DNA from: Sulfurisphaera tokodaii str. 7
Lineage (GTDB): Archaea > Thermoproteota > Thermoprotei_A > Sulfolobales > Sulfolobaceae
Direction of reading: 5' to 3'
Length of the DNA: 64,000 nt
Assembly (NCBI RefSeq): GCF_000011205.1
Contig: NC_003106.2
Span: 2,246,001 to 2,310,000 of the forward strand
The position numbers and the translations under genes are program-made. The notes below the pieces were generated by a model, which saw nothing but the letters and a program-made list of their open reading frames with translations, ran no database searches and had not been told where the DNA came from. Positions 1 through 10,414 of this stretch are shown here, in pieces (positions within the stretch are counted from its first letter, which is position 1; the number at the start of each line of letters is the position of its first letter).

Positions 1-546
1 GTTGGAGAAGCACCGGGGGAGAATGAAGATAAAGAAGGAAGACCATTTGTTGGTGCAGCTGGTAAATTACTTACTCAGATGATTAAGGAAATTTTAGGAT
101 TAGAAAGAGATCAAGTATTTATTACTAATGTAGTGAAATGTAGACCACCAAATAATAGAGATCCAGAGGAAGATGAGATCACGGCTTGTTCTCCTTATCT
201 AGATAGGCAGATTGACATTATCATGCCAAAAATCATAGTAACTTTAGGGAGACATTCTACAAAATATATTTTTAGTAAAATGGGCGAAAATTTTTCGTCT
301 ATAACAAAAGTTAGAGGTAAAAGCTATGTATGGAAATATAAGGAAAAAGAGATTATAGTTTTTCCAACTTATCATCCTGCTGCGGCACTTTATAATCCTA
401 ATCTTAGGAAAATTCTTGAGGAAGATTTTAAGAAGATAAGAGAGTTAGCGATAACCCCAAAAAGGTATACAATTGATTATTTTCTTGGTGGTAAGAATAG
501 ATCTTGGGATAAAAGGGAAAAAAGTGATAGTAACAGCGGCAAGTAA
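1..546 (+). CDS. Uracil-DNA glycosylase family 4 (5' truncated by window)
   Basis: The reading frame is open from base 1, so the start lies outside the window. The first residues read VGEAPGENEDKEGRPFVGAA, the hallmark N-terminal motif of the Fe-S family-4/5 uracil-DNA glycosylases. Further on, NVVKCRPPNNR (about residue 43) and the C-terminal PTYHPAA motif complete the uracil pocket and active site. The enzyme removes uracil arising from cytosine deamination, a major lesion at high temperature. Its last about 60 bases overlap the next gene in another frame. Confidence 0.93.
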   Translation, partial: VGEAPGENEDKEGRPFVGAAGKLLTQMIKEILGLERDQVFITNVVKCRPPNNRDPEEDEITACSPYLDRQIDIIMPKIIVTLGRHSTKYIFSKMGENFSSITKVRGKSYVWKYKEKEIIVFPTYHPAAALYNPNLRKILEEDFKKIRELAITPKRYTIDYFLGGKNRSWDKREKSDSNSGK

Positions 547-1276
547 AGGTATAGGTTTTGCAACAGCGAAAAGGTTTTTAGAGGAAGGTGCAAAAGTTAT
601 TATATCTTCTCATGACGAAAATAATCTAAGGAAAGCTTATGAAAGACTAAAGAATCTCGGTGAAGTAAATTATATCATAGCAGATTTAACAAAACCATCT
701 GATGTAGAGAACCTAATAAAGTCTGGTTATAGTACTTTAGGCGGGCTAGATGTATTAGTGTATGTTACTGGAAGTCCGAAGCCAGGAAATTTGTTTGAGT
801 TAACAAATGAAGATTGGATTAATGCTTTTTATCTTCTTTTAATGAGTGCTGTTATTGCAGTAAGGGAAGCTGGGAAATTAATGAAAAGTGGTGGTCGGAT
901 TATTCTATCTACATCAATGACATTAAAAGAACCTTTGCCTAATTTGGACTTGTCTAACGTAGTAAGGTTATCTTTAGCTGGATTAATTAAAGTTGCAGCT
1001 AGAGAATTAGGAGAAAAAGGAATATTAGTTAACGGTGTAATGCCAGGCTGGACATTAACTGATAGGGTAGATCAACTAGTTAAGGATAGAGCAAAAAGGG
1101 AAGGTAGAAGTGAAGAGGAAATAATAAGGGATATCACGAGGGATGTCCCATTAAAGAGAATTGGAAAACCTGAAGAGGTAGCCAATGTTATCCTATTCTT
1201 AGCTTCTGAGCTTTCAACATATGTAAACGGTGTATTAATTCCAGTAGATGGAGGACTTATTAAGGCAACCCTTTAA
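488..1276 (+). CDS. Short-chain dehydrogenase/reductase (SDR)
   Basis: Classical SDR of about 262 residues. It has the glycine-rich TAASKGIG nucleotide-binding motif near the N-terminus, an acidic DL segment (IIADL) and the C-terminal VNGVLIPVDGG signature. The usual Tyr-x-x-x-Lys is replaced: the region after SGGRIILSTSM reads NVVRLSLAGLIK, so the catalytic tyrosine appears to be missing. The substrate is unknown. The frame is open from an ATG at 473, but a GTG at 488 places the Rossmann motif at the usual distance and is preferred. It overlaps the glycosylase end, suggesting cotranscription. A T-rich run follows. Confidence 0.8.
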   Translation: MVRIDLGIKGKKVIVTAASKGIGFATAKRFLEEGAKVIISSHDENNLRKAYERLKNLGEVNYIIADLTKPSDVENLIKSGYSTLGGLDVLVYVTGSPKPGNLFELTNEDWINAFYLLLMSAVIAVREAGKLMKSGGRIILSTSMTLKEPLPNLDLSNVVRLSLAGLIKVAARELGEKGILVNGVMPGWTLTDRVDQLVKDRAKREGRSEEEIIRDITRDVPLKRIGKPEEVANVILFLASELSTYVNGVLIPVDGGLIKATL

Positions 1277-1300
1277 AACTATTAGCACTAATAATACTTC

Positions 1301-1310
1301 CTTTTTTTCT
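1301..1310 (+). terminator. T-rich terminator-like run
   Basis: A pyrimidine run with seven consecutive T residues about 25 bases after the SDR stop codon fits the poly-T termination signals of Sulfolobales. Confidence 0.35.
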
Positions 1311-1387
1311 CTCATTATAGAACGACATAAAATAGTTGGTTAACGATTATATTATAGGAAGGAGAAATATGCGTAGAGTGAGGAAAA

Positions 1388-2872
1388 GTGAAGATTATCA
1401 ACTTCTACGTTGACAACTTTAGAAGTTTATCAAATATAAGGCTTGAAGATTTAGGTGGGTTAAACGTCATAGTTGGCTACAATGGTTATGGTAAGACTAA
1501 TTTGCTCACAGCGATATATCTCTTCATAAAGAATCTTAATGCTGGAATAGAGAAGAGAAGTATTGAAGATAGGGATCAAGAATATATGTTACTATGGAGA
1601 GATTATGATATCACGAAACCTATAAGTATTGGTGGTGTAATAGAATTCTCAGAAGAAGAAGTTCAGAAGTCTATTGGCAAATCTCAGAAACTTAGGGTTG
1701 AGGTTGTTAATAAGCTAAGATATAATAATAGATTTATTGAGTGGAGTTTAGAATCTTTTTCTGTAAATAATTCTCCTCCTACAAGAGATCAATTTGAAGA
1801 GGTAAAGTCATTATTTTCTTTAGCTTCTCAATCAGTAGAATATGTTCCAATATTCGATCAGACATATTTTGATGCAATATTAAAGAAAATGATAGAAATG
1901 AATAGAAGCCCAATAAACATGAGAAGAAAATGGTATGATTTTGTAAATTTAATAGGAGAAGTAATACCTGAAATTAAAGGAATAGAGTTCTGGGATTCCG
2001 GCAAACTAGTTTTAAATATTCAAAACTTACCTATTTACATAGATTTAGCAGCTAGTGGTTTTCAAAGAGTTATTCTAATGTTATTTATTTTATGGCTTAG
2101 TGGTAGAAAGATCTTATTACTTGAGGAGCCAGAAGTAAATATGTATCCAACATTACAATCTAGAATAATGAAGCTTATAAAAGACTGGACAAATAACAAT
2201 GTTTTTCAGGTTTTCATAACTACTCATTCTCCCTACATAATTTCGTCTACTGTAGATAATTATATTATTATGAAGAAGAAGAATGGAGTTTCTTCGGCAA
2301 TCAAAGTCACATTAGATGAGCAACTAAGAACTATAACTGGAATTTTGAGAGTTAATTTAGGAGATGTTCTCTTTAATAGGCTTATTGTTTTAACTAGTGA
2401 ATTAGCTGAGCCATCAGTTATTTTAAATTGGCTTAGAAGAATAGGGATTTCTAATGACGAGTTAGGAATAGGAATATATAAGGTGAACAATGAGTTAGAA
2501 CTGCAATTATGGTTAAAAATGCGTGAAATGTTAGGGTTAGATGTGATTTTCCTAGGCTTGTGTGATAAGATTGATATTAATTTAAAGGACTATTGTGTAC
2601 CATTAGGGAGAGAAATAGAGAATTATTATACGAAAGGAAGATTGATCGATGTTATTAGAAAGTTCGGTGTTTATCCGGATGAAAAAGAGTTAAGAGACTT
2701 AACTAAAGAGGAAACCTATCGTTGGTTAGTTAATGTGTTTAAGAAGAGAGGAATTGATTATGATAAGATTAGAAATAGTATAGGTGAGCTAGTAACTATG
2801 TATGATGGTGTTGAGATGCCTAAAGAAATGGAAATACTTGCAAATAAAATTAAATCTTTAGAATCTATATAA
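1388..2872 (+). CDS. SMC/RecF/OLD-like AAA ATPase
   Basis: 494 residues with an ABC-type ATPase head of the RecF/Rad50/OLD group. The N-terminal strand FYVDNFRSL leads into Walker A GYNGYGKT (about 30-37). An SGFQR segment takes the place of the ABC signature (about 223). Walker B LLLEEPE lies near 245 and the H-loop TTHSPY near 278. No long coiled-coil arm is visible. The C-terminal half, after LNWLRR, could be a degenerate TOPRIM-like domain as in OLD nucleases, but I cannot see its acidic motifs. The GTG start follows a GTGAGG motif. Role unknown: DNA repair, or defence by family analogy only. Confidence 0.75.
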   Translation: MKIINFYVDNFRSLSNIRLEDLGGLNVIVGYNGYGKTNLLTAIYLFIKNLNAGIEKRSIEDRDQEYMLLWRDYDITKPISIGGVIEFSEEEVQKSIGKSQKLRVEVVNKLRYNNRFIEWSLESFSVNNSPPTRDQFEEVKSLFSLASQSVEYVPIFDQTYFDAILKKMIEMNRSPINMRRKWYDFVNLIGEVIPEIKGIEFWDSGKLVLNIQNLPIYIDLAASGFQRVILMLFILWLSGRKILLLEEPEVNMYPTLQSRIMKLIKDWTNNNVFQVFITTHSPYIISSTVDNYIIMKKKNGVSSAIKVTLDEQLRTITGILRVNLGDVLFNRLIVLTSELAEPSVILNWLRRIGISNDELGIGIYKVNNELELQLWLKMREMLGLDVIFLGLCDKIDINLKDYCVPLGREIENYYTKGRLIDVIRKFGVYPDEKELRDLTKEETYRWLVNVFKKRGIDYDKIRNSIGELVTMYDGVEMPKEMEILANKIKSLESI

Positions 2873-2879
2873 TAAAACT

Positions 2880-3164
2880 ATGAGTGAGTTATTGTTTGCT
2901 ATTGGTTTAACTGCAATATTTTTAGGTCTAATATTAGTAATAGTAGGTCTCTTCTTAGAATTTACGAAGAGTGAAAAAAGAAGAGCAGAAGAGGAAGAAA
3001 ATAGGCAAGGAGAACAAAGAAGCGAATATGGGGGAGTTATATTTATAGGACCTATTCCTATAGTTTTTGGAAGCAATAAAAAAATAGCAAAAACTATGTT
3101 AATTTTAGGTATAATAATATTTATTATCTTTTTAATACTTACTATTGTTATAACATACCTCTAG
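2880..3164 (+). CDS. DUF131 / TIGR00304-type small membrane protein
   Basis: 94 residues. An N-terminal transmembrane helix (about 5-27) is followed by a charged segment with Lys/Glu/Arg, the conserved [15 protein letters not shown] motif (about 50-65) and a second helix at the C-terminus. This matches the archaeal DUF131/TIGR00304 family, whose function is unknown. The start lies 7 bases after the preceding ATPase stop, so the two are probably cotranscribed. The 3' end overlaps that of the convergent glutamate dehydrogenase by 17 bases. Confidence 0.75.
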   Translation: MSELLFAIGLTAIFLGLILVIVGLFLEFTKSEKRRAEEEENRQGEQRSEYGGVIFIGPIPIVFGSNKKIAKTMLILGIIIFIIFLILTIVITYL

Positions 3165-4416
3165 CTTTCATAGCATTTACTACTCTTTCGATTGAAATTG
3201 CCATTGCTGCTGTCCTTAGGTCTTGATCACCTAATTTGTTATACTTTTGATATACTCCTTCAAATGCGTTTTCCATCCTTTGTATAATTAATTTTCTGGC
3301 TTCTTCTTCGCTCATTATTTCTCCCATTTTATTATTAGCCCATTCTACGTAACTTCCAACAACACCTCCAGCATTAGCTAAAATATCTGGAACTACTGGT
3401 ATTCCTCTTTCTTTCATTATAGCATCTGCATCTGCAGTAAGAGGTCCATTAGCCCCCTCTACAATTAATTTAGCCTTTACTTTTGGTGCATTAAACTTGT
3501 TTATTACATTTTCTAAGGCTGCTGGGATAAGAATGTCACATTCGGATATTAGTAACTCGTCATTTGTGACTTTCTTACCAGATGGATAATTAATTACTGA
3601 ACCAGTTGATTCTTTTATTTCTATTATTTTTTGAACATCAATACCATTAGGATCTATCACACCACCTTTAGAATCACTTACCCCAATTATTTTTGCACCC
3701 ATTTCTTGCAAGAATTTGGCTGTATAAGTACCCACATTTCCAAATCCTTGGATTATTACTGTAGCACCTTCAATTCCACCTAAGAATTTTTTAGCTGAAG
3801 CTTTAGCTATTGTAGCTACACCAAGTCCAGTACTGTATATTCGTGCAGGTAGTCCTCCTAGTTCTATAGGTTTACCAGTGAATACTGCAAAATCTGCTTT
3901 TCCAGTTATTTTTATGTACTCATCTAAATACCACGCCATAATCTGTGGATTAGTATTTACATCTGGTGCTGGTATATCTATATCACTTCCAATATATTTA
4001 TATAGTGCATCTACATATCTACGGGATAATGCTTCTAACTCTTCTTTCGTTAGCTTTGAGGGATCGACTCTTATACCTCCTTTTCCACCACCATAAGGTA
4101 ATTGAAGTAATGAGTTTTTCCATGTCATCATCATTGACAACGCTATAACTTCGTCTTGTGTGACATCCGGATGGTATCTTACTCCACCTTTGTAAGGTCC
4201 TAATGCACTGTTGTGTTGAGATCTCCATCCTACAAATGTTTTTACTTTACCATCAGCTCCTTTTATTTCAATTTTTACCTGTATTACCCTTTCCGGAGTT
4301 GATAAAACTTGTAAAACATCTTCTGTTAGACCTAGGATTCCACCTACATGGTATAACTTTTTAACTTGTTGATCATAAAGATTTGAGGTAAGGGTTTCTT
4401 GGACGGCTGAATTCAT
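3148..4416 (-). CDS. gdhA: Glutamate dehydrogenase (NAD(P)+)
   Basis: 422 residues, the normal length for hexameric archaeal glutamate dehydrogenase. It catalyses reversible oxidative deamination of glutamate to 2-oxoglutarate. [11 protein letters not shown] (about 73-83) and the catalytic-lysine loop YGGGKGGI (about 108-115) bind glutamate. GFGNVG (about 225) is the dinucleotide-binding turn, and NANAGGV-like [14 protein letters not shown] lies near the C-terminus. On the minus strand a TTTTTAAATT TATA-like element lies about 30 bases before the ATG, so it has its own promoter. Confidence 0.97.
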   Translation of the reverse strand: MNSAVQETLTSNLYDQQVKKLYHVGGILGLTEDVLQVLSTPERVIQVKIEIKGADGKVKTFVGWRSQHNSALGPYKGGVRYHPDVTQDEVIALSMMMTWKNSLLQLPYGGGKGGIRVDPSKLTKEELEALSRRYVDALYKYIGSDIDIPAPDVNTNPQIMAWYLDEYIKITGKADFAVFTGKPIELGGLPARIYSTGLGVATIAKASAKKFLGGIEGATVIIQGFGNVGTYTAKFLQEMGAKIIGVSDSKGGVIDPNGIDVQKIIEIKESTGSVINYPSGKKVTNDELLISECDILIPAALENVINKFNAPKVKAKLIVEGANGPLTADADAIMKERGIPVVPDILANAGGVVGSYVEWANNKMGEIMSEEEARKLIIQRMENAFEGVYQKYNKLGDQDLRTAAMAISIERVVNAMKARGML

Positions 4417-4493
4417 GATCTCGTTCTCTATATTCTCAATTTAAAAATTTTAACTTATCTATATACTTTACTTTAGTTGTTTTAACTTACAAT

Positions 4494-5804
4494 TTATCTC
4501 TGTCTAAAAAGAATAATTATTGCAGAGACTATTACAGTAAACACTATCGCAATTACTAATCCTTCATTAAAGTTTACTAAAGAATAGGGTAAAGTCTTAT
4601 ATGTTGTAAAAGTAACATTTATATAATTCTGGTCTAAACTTACAAATTGATTTCCTAGATAATCTAATTTTATTGTATAGTTGTGAAGTAAATTGCTATA
4701 GATGAGTTCTTCTAATAATATATGTGATTGTTGTGAGAAGTATAAATATACAGTAGTATTAGTACTCACATTTCTATAAAGCATTGTATTTACTATGCTC
4801 CCATTAACAAGCTTCATGGGAGTAATATTTACATAGCTAAATAATCTTCCATTCCAAGTAATTGTAGTATCGTTAGAGGGCATAAATGTTAGAACTAAGT
4901 CATTAATTGGTTTAAAGTATAGTTCAAAATTTACATTTAATCCATAAAAGGTCTCTGGTTCAACGAGTTTTCCTTCATGTGGATAAAGTAAATATACTAT
5001 TTGCCCTACATAATTACCAGCTATTAAAGGATAATATGCTTCAACATAGTTGCTGGCTTGTAATGTCTTTGATGCGGAACTGTACAAGTATTCTATGTAA
5101 AGATAAGGTTGTGATAAGTATGAATTCGTATTAGAGTTTAACGTAATGTTAAATTCATTATAATAATTTAACAAACTCATAATTAACGTAGAGCCGTTAT
5201 ATGTTGTAGAATAATTGGCTAAGTATCCATTATAAAGTATCTCATATTCTTGGAAATACGAGGAGTTGTATACTATAAAGTAATCATACGCCGTAATATT
5301 TTTCCCATTTATAGTGTAGTTCTGCATTTTTACAAAAAACATTACATATGTAGAGCCGGTAACTAGAGCGTATGTGTTGTTTAGCAATAGAAATGGTAAT
5401 ATGTAAGGATATTTTACGTTCATTATATCTGTAAATAAATTAATAGAATGATTACCTTGCTGTATAAAAGTAAAGTTCTTTGTAAAGTTCCCAGAAATAG
5501 TAACATTAATTGTTGTTCCAGTGATATTGGTTACAGTATAGTTTACTATATAAGAGGAGATTACTTTTTGTACAGTTGTTGGCTTTACTGTTGTTGTAGT
5601 AGTAGTTTTATTAACTATACTTGACTGTGTCTCGTTAACTGTAACACTCTTTTCTAGCACTATTTTATATTCTAGATTTTTATAAATAGTTATGTTATTA
5701 ATTACTTGGACATGATCATAGTTATTATATATTGTTGGCAGTGAATTAGCTATTATTAGGGGCAAGGGTAATATTAACAATAGGAGTAAAATACTTTTAA
5801 TCAT
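4494..5804 (-). CDS. Secreted, membrane-anchored glycoprotein of unknown function
   Basis: 436 residues. A hydrophobic signal peptide (about 1-20) is followed by a large extracytoplasmic region with more than twenty Asn-x-Ser/Thr sequons and a run of six threonines near residue 70. A C-terminal transmembrane helix (about 412-432) ends in RQR. This is the usual layout of heavily N-glycosylated Sulfolobales surface proteins held by a C-terminal anchor. No enzymatic motif is visible and I do not recognise a family. It is divergent from the Nudix gene. Confidence 0.7.
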   Translation of the reverse strand: MIKSILLLLLILPLPLIIANSLPTIYNNYDHVQVINNITIYKNLEYKIVLEKSVTVNETQSSIVNKTTTTTTVKPTTVQKVISSYIVNYTVTNITGTTINVTISGNFTKNFTFIQQGNHSINLFTDIMNVKYPYILPFLLLNNTYALVTGSTYVMFFVKMQNYTINGKNITAYDYFIVYNSSYFQEYEILYNGYLANYSTTYNGSTLIMSLLNYYNEFNITLNSNTNSYLSQPYLYIEYLYSSASKTLQASNYVEAYYPLIAGNYVGQIVYLLYPHEGKLVEPETFYGLNVNFELYFKPINDLVLTFMPSNDTTITWNGRLFSYVNITPMKLVNGSIVNTMLYRNVSTNTTVYLYFSQQSHILLEELIYSNLLHNYTIKLDYLGNQFVSLDQNYINVTFTTYKTLPYSLVNFNEGLVIAIVFTVIVSAIIILFRQR

Positions 5805-5858
5805 CTCATTTCTACGTAAACTAACTATATATTAACTTTTTTCCCATGTAAACTTTAT

Positions 5859-6299
5859 ATGGAATATCCTTTAGTAGCAGTAGGAGGAGTTATTTTCAAT
5901 AAACAGAGAAAAGTTTTACTTGTAAAAAGAAAAAATCCACCGAATAAAGGTAGTTGGGCTATACCCGGAGGAAAGGTAAAATATGGTGAAACATTAGAAG
6001 AAGCTGTTAAGAGAGAGATTAAAGAAGAAACAAATTTAGATGTTAGAGTGAAGGAGTTATTAGCTATAGTCGAAATAATTAAGGAAGGTTTTCACTATGT
6101 TATTCTAGATTTCGTGTGTGAAAATATTGAGGGAAAACTTATGGCAAGTAGTGATGCTGAAGATGCGAGATTTTTCTCTCTAGACGAATTAACAAATATA
6201 TCGGTTAGTCCTACTACCATAGAGATGCTAAAAAGATATTTTGACGGTGAAAAAACACCAATCATAATAACGGAAAGATCTACTCAAATCTCCAAGTAG
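5859..6299 (+). CDS. Nudix hydrolase (ADP-ribose pyrophosphatase-like)
   Basis: 146 residues with a complete Nudix box: G38, E44, R52-E53 and E56-E57 at the canonical GX5EX7REUXEE spacing. N-terminal [19 protein letters not shown] and [10 protein letters not shown] resemble ADP-ribose pyrophosphatases and small housecleaning Nudix enzymes. The exact substrate cannot be read from sequence. A TATA-like CTATATATTA lies about 30 bases upstream, so translation is nearly leaderless. The 3' end overlaps convergent cysS by 20 bases. Confidence 0.88.
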
Positions 6300-7686
6300 A
6301 TTTGTCTTTACTATCTAATACCTTTACTCCAGCATTAGCTAAAATAGCTCTTATTTGATCACTTAAATCGTACATTTTTTTCATTCTGAGCTGATTTCTT
6401 ATTTCCACTACTGCATCTATCACTTTACCTAACATCTCATATGTAGGATAAAATTCTTCATCCATTACACCGAACACGTAGTTGAATTGTCTAAGCGCAT
6501 CAAATGCTAACATTGCTGACATAAAGTCTCTACTATACTGTATTTTTCCGAAAACTAAGCTAACAATTTCATGAATATATGATAATGCTTTTGCTGTGTC
6601 AAAATCTTCACTCATGGCAGCATGAAAACTCTTAATTAACTCTACAATGTTCCTTTGTACTTGTATATCCTCGTCTTTTGAATAATATTTAGGACCTTCT
6701 TTAATGACATCTCTAATTATACTAATTGCATCTTTTAGTCTTGTTAAGGCATTTTTAGCTTGCTCTAACGAGTCTTCATTAAAGTCTAGACTACTTCTAT
6801 AATGTGATGAAAGATACCAATATCGTAACACTGAAGGTCCCCATTTCTTTAGTGCCTCGTTAAGGGGAATTATGTTTCCAAGAGATTTGCTCATCTTTTC
6901 TTTCCTTATAGTAAGGTAAGATACATGAACCCAATATTTTACCCACTGTTTTCCAAGTAGTGCCTCACTTTGTGCTCTTTCATTTTCATGATGAGGAAAA
7001 ATAAGATCTATTCCTCCGCCGTGAATATCAAATTCTTCACCTAAATATCTCATTGACATTGTTGAACATTCTATATGCCAACCTGGTCTTCCTTTGCCCC
7101 ATGGAGATTCCCAATAGGGTTCTCCCGGTTTCCAAGCTTTCCATAATGCAAAATCATAAGGATTTTTCTTTTCTTTAACAAATTCCTCTCCTTGATTCCA
7201 TTCTTCTTTTTTAGTCCCAGAAAGTAATCCATAAGAAGGAAATGAATCAACATCAAAATATACGCTACCACTCTTTGCTACATACGCATGTCCTTTATCT
7301 ATCAATTTTTGTATGAAATTAATAATTTCCTTAATGTGATAGGTTACTCTAGGGTGTTGGTCTATTTCGATCTTTAATTGAGTTAATGCATTAAGGTAGT
7401 CTTTTGTGTAAAAATCTACAATTTCTGTCCAATCTTTACCTGTTTCTTGTGCTTTCTTTATTATCTTATCATCTATATCTGTAATATTTTGAACTCTAAT
7501 AACGTTATATCCTCTTAATCTTAGATATCTAACCATTGCGTCAAAGGATACAAATGTTCTACCGTGTCCTATATGAAGGTAATCATATACTGTTGGACCA
7601 CATACATACATTTTGACAGTTTGCGGTTCTACGGTCTCTAATGGTTGAATTTTTCTTCCTAATGTATTATAAATTCTGATCTGCAT
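6280..7686 (-). CDS. cysS: Cysteinyl-tRNA synthetase
   Basis: 468 residues. Class I synthetase charging tRNA-Cys. Seen in sequence: [18 protein letters not shown] with the zinc-ligand Cys29 and HIGH at 38-41, further zinc ligands in [10 protein letters not shown] and FPHHENE, and [10 protein letters not shown] as the KMSKS loop. The frame is open to an upstream ATG at 7701, but the ATG at 7686 gives the family-typical N-terminus [10 protein letters not shown] and is preferred. It overlaps the upstream isomerase gene by about 20 bases, so the two are likely translationally coupled. Confidence 0.96.
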
Positions 7687-8602
7687 TAATATCACCCTCA
7701 AACAACTTAAAGGTTTTTTCCCTTATTTTTGGTATTATATTAAGTTGTTCAGGTTTAACTCCTAATAACATTGCTAGCTTAACTGATGTAAGTCCGGCTA
7801 ATAGTGTTAAACTAGCAATGTTCTTTAAAATTGATTGATATAAGGGATATATCTTATATGCGTTAATTAAATTTGCAGACTCTTCATCAAGTTTGTCTGA
7901 AACTATAACAATCGGATAAAAAGTATAGGGAGAAGGATATGAATACAATTCTATTTCATTATGATTTGCTTCTGGTAACTCATTATAAAATGCAGGATAT
8001 TTCGCATTTTCATTAATTTCTTGTTTAAATCTTTCGGCTATTGGAAGAAAAGTTGATGAATAAATTATCGGTATTTTACCAATAATTTGGGAAGCTAAAA
8101 TCCCAGAAATTTCATTTAACTTAGAATAATCTTTAATTCCCTCTACTAATTCGTTTACATTATAATTCGTCCCTAAACCTTCGTTAATTATTCTAATAAG
8201 ATAAGTAAAAATATAGGGGAATACAAATCTGGTTTGTAAACCTTTAGGAAGTTTTATTACCGGTAAATTGTGTTTGCTTGCTATTTCTTCAATTTTTCCG
8301 CCAGATGTTATTACTATAGCTTTTCTAGTTTTTTTTAGAGAAGTTAATAATGCAAATATTGTTTCTGTAGTATTTCCAGAATAGCTAACTGCAATAACTG
8401 TACTCTTTTCATTTACCTTTACCTTATAACCTCTAAATAATTGGTATTTAACTGGCAGTTCTAATATTTCTAGTATCCTTCCAGGTATTCCGCTTCCTCC
8501 TATTCCTAAATAAACGAGTTCCTCAATCTTTTCTATACTAGGTATATTTGTGTTTAAGGCCTCTTGAAAAAAATTAATCCAATTCTCATATGGATTATTC
8601 AC
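7667..8602 (-). CDS. Bifunctional phosphoglucose/phosphomannose isomerase
   Basis: 311 residues. Crenarchaeal PGI/PMI-type sugar isomerase interconverting glucose-6-P or mannose-6-P with fructose-6-P. Seen: [10 protein letters not shown] near residue 33, the SIS-type phosphosugar motif [10 protein letters not shown] (about 72-82) and the active-site segment [12 protein letters not shown]. It sits between a small helical protein (8-base overlap) and cysS (about 20-base overlap), forming a tight minus-strand operon. Confidence 0.9.
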
Positions 8603-9035
8603 TTTTAATCACCATAGATATATTAATCGATGGTGGATTAGAAGAAATTGACGCAGTTATACTCTCTATCCCAATTTTCTTTAAATTAGGTCTTAATTGT
8701 AACAAAGAAGAGGAAACATAAAGAGATATTATAGATAAATATTCCTCAAAAAGACTAGATATTCTACTGTTAACTAGAGTAGAATAATTTGTGGGTTGTA
8801 ATAAGAATAATAAGGAAACATTTATTCTCTCTACAAGAATTAAAAAGTTCGAAATAGCTTCATTCCAATTTTGTAACTTTATGGAATTTTCAAGTTTATC
8901 AAATATTTCTAACTGTTTTTTACTTTCTGCCTTTAAAAATTTTAATATTTCAGCCTCATTAAAACTTAAGCCAGCTTCACTTATAGTTTCAAGTTTTTTT
9001 ATTAAATCCTCAAATAGATTTCTTGTTGTCTCCAT
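8595..9035 (-). CDS. Conserved-looking helical protein, function unknown
   Basis: 146 residues, predicted mostly alpha-helical, with alternating charged and hydrophobic stretches over residues 1-110 and a short beta-like C-terminus rich in Ile/Ser. No transmembrane segment or cysteine motif. It is the first gene of the isomerase/cysS operon and overlaps the isomerase start. I do not recognise a family. Confidence 0.6.
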
Positions 9036-9052
9036 AAAAGAATCTTATTAAT

Positions 9053-9062
9053 ACTATATAAA
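9053..9062 (+). promoter_or_regulatory. TATA box of the CoA-disulfide reductase gene
   Basis: ACTATATAAA centred about 28 bases before the ATG at 9086. This is the spacing expected for a leaderless Sulfolobales transcript. Confidence 0.6.
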
Positions 9063-9085
9063 AAGGTCTTCTCTTAATTTAATGT

Positions 9086-10408
9086 ATGGAAACTTTAGTA
9101 GCAGTAGGTGGCGGAGCTGCTGGAATGAGTGCTTCTTCAAGAGCTAGGAGATTAAAGCCAGACATGGAAATTGTTGTATTTGAATCAACAAAAATGGTTA
9201 GTCATGCACCTTGTGGAATTCCTTATTTCGTTGAAGGATTATTTAATGACGAGAATCTTTTTATGACTTATACTCCACAATTTTTTGAAGAAAAGAGAAA
9301 AATTCATGTAAAAACTAATACGAAAGTAACAGAAATTGATTTTGATTCCCGGATAGTATATGGGGAATCTAGAGAAGGAAAAATCAAAGCTGAATATGAT
9401 TATTTAGTTATTAGTACGGGAGCTATACCTAGAAAAATTCCAGTTGAAGACGGAAATGATAGGATTTTTTATGCACATCATCCGGCTAATGCAGTAGAAT
9501 TAAGAGAGAGACTTTGGTCTTTAAATACTATCGCAATAGTAGGAGGTGGAATATTAGGTATAGAAATGGCGGAGGCACTAACTCATATAGGCAAAAAGGT
9601 AATTTTGATTCACAGGAGTAAGTATTTGCTAAATAAGACTATAGACACTGAACTGGGAAATATAATAACTCAAAGAGTTTCTAAAGATGCAGAAGTTAGA
9701 CTCAATGAGAGCGTTGAGACTATAAAGGAAGGAGGTAGGTTAATAGTCACAGATAAGGGAAAGTACCAAGTAGATGGCACTATAATAGCAATAGGAGTTG
9801 CACCAAATGTTGAACTTGTAAAAGATAAAATAAAATTAGGAGAGACTGGAGCTATAAAGGTTGATGATCACATGAGGACTAACTATAGGGAAGTTTATTC
9901 AGCTGGTGATAACACTGAATCAGTAAATATAATAACTAAAAAACCCGCATGGGTTCCTTTTGCACCAGTAGCTAATAAGATGGGTTATGTGGCTGGAAGT
10001 AATATAGGCGGTCATGAAATGAGATTCCCAGGAGTTGTGAACACCCAAATTACTAAGTACAAAGAATTTTATATAGGACGAGTGGGTTTACAAGAAGATG
10101 AGGCAAGGCTTCACGGATTTAAACCTATATCAGCAACTATAAGTGGGAAGACTAGAGCAAGATATTATCCTGACGCTAAAGATATTCATGTAAAAATTAT
10201 AGCAGATGAAAACACTAAGAGAATTTTAGGTGCTCAAATCGTTGGTGGTGAAGAAGTATTAGGACGAATAGATATGATGGCTGCAGCGATAATGAAAGGC
10301 TTTACCATAGAAGATACATTCTTCATTGAGATGGGTTACTTACCAGCAATTAGTAGAGTTTGGGATCCAGTAATTGTAGCAATTAGACAACTTATGAAAG
10401 ATGAATAA
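9086..10408 (+). CDS. CoA-disulfide reductase / NAD(P)H:sulfur oxidoreductase-type flavoprotein
   Basis: 440 residues. FAD motif VAVGGGAAGMSA at the N-terminus, one redox-active cysteine at position 43 within HAPCGIPY, a second dinucleotide fold at AIVGGGILGIEMAE (about 152) and the FAD-closing SAGDN motif near 272. The single active-site Cys43 is the signature of the CoA-disulfide reductase/NADH oxidase branch, which in thermophilic archaea also reduces polysulfide. There is no fused rhodanese domain. CoA disulfide, elemental sulfur or O2 are all possible substrates. Confidence 0.88.
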   Translation: METLVAVGGGAAGMSASSRARRLKPDMEIVVFESTKMVSHAPCGIPYFVEGLFNDENLFMTYTPQFFEEKRKIHVKTNTKVTEIDFDSRIVYGESREGKIKAEYDYLVISTGAIPRKIPVEDGNDRIFYAHHPANAVELRERLWSLNTIAIVGGGILGIEMAEALTHIGKKVILIHRSKYLLNKTIDTELGNIITQRVSKDAEVRLNESVETIKEGGRLIVTDKGKYQVDGTIIAIGVAPNVELVKDKIKLGETGAIKVDDHMRTNYREVYSAGDNTESVNIITKKPAWVPFAPVANKMGYVAGSNIGGHEMRFPGVVNTQITKYKEFYIGRVGLQEDEARLHGFKPISATISGKTRARYYPDAKDIHVKIIADENTKRILGAQIVGGEEVLGRIDMMAAAIMKGFTIEDTFFIEMGYLPAISRVWDPVIVAIRQLMKDE

Positions 10409-10414
10409 GAAGAG

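Noticed and set aside
1388-2872. Full OLD-family nuclease (ATPase plus TOPRIM)
   Set aside because: The acidic TOPRIM motifs cannot be seen in the C-terminal half, so only the ATPase part is claimed.
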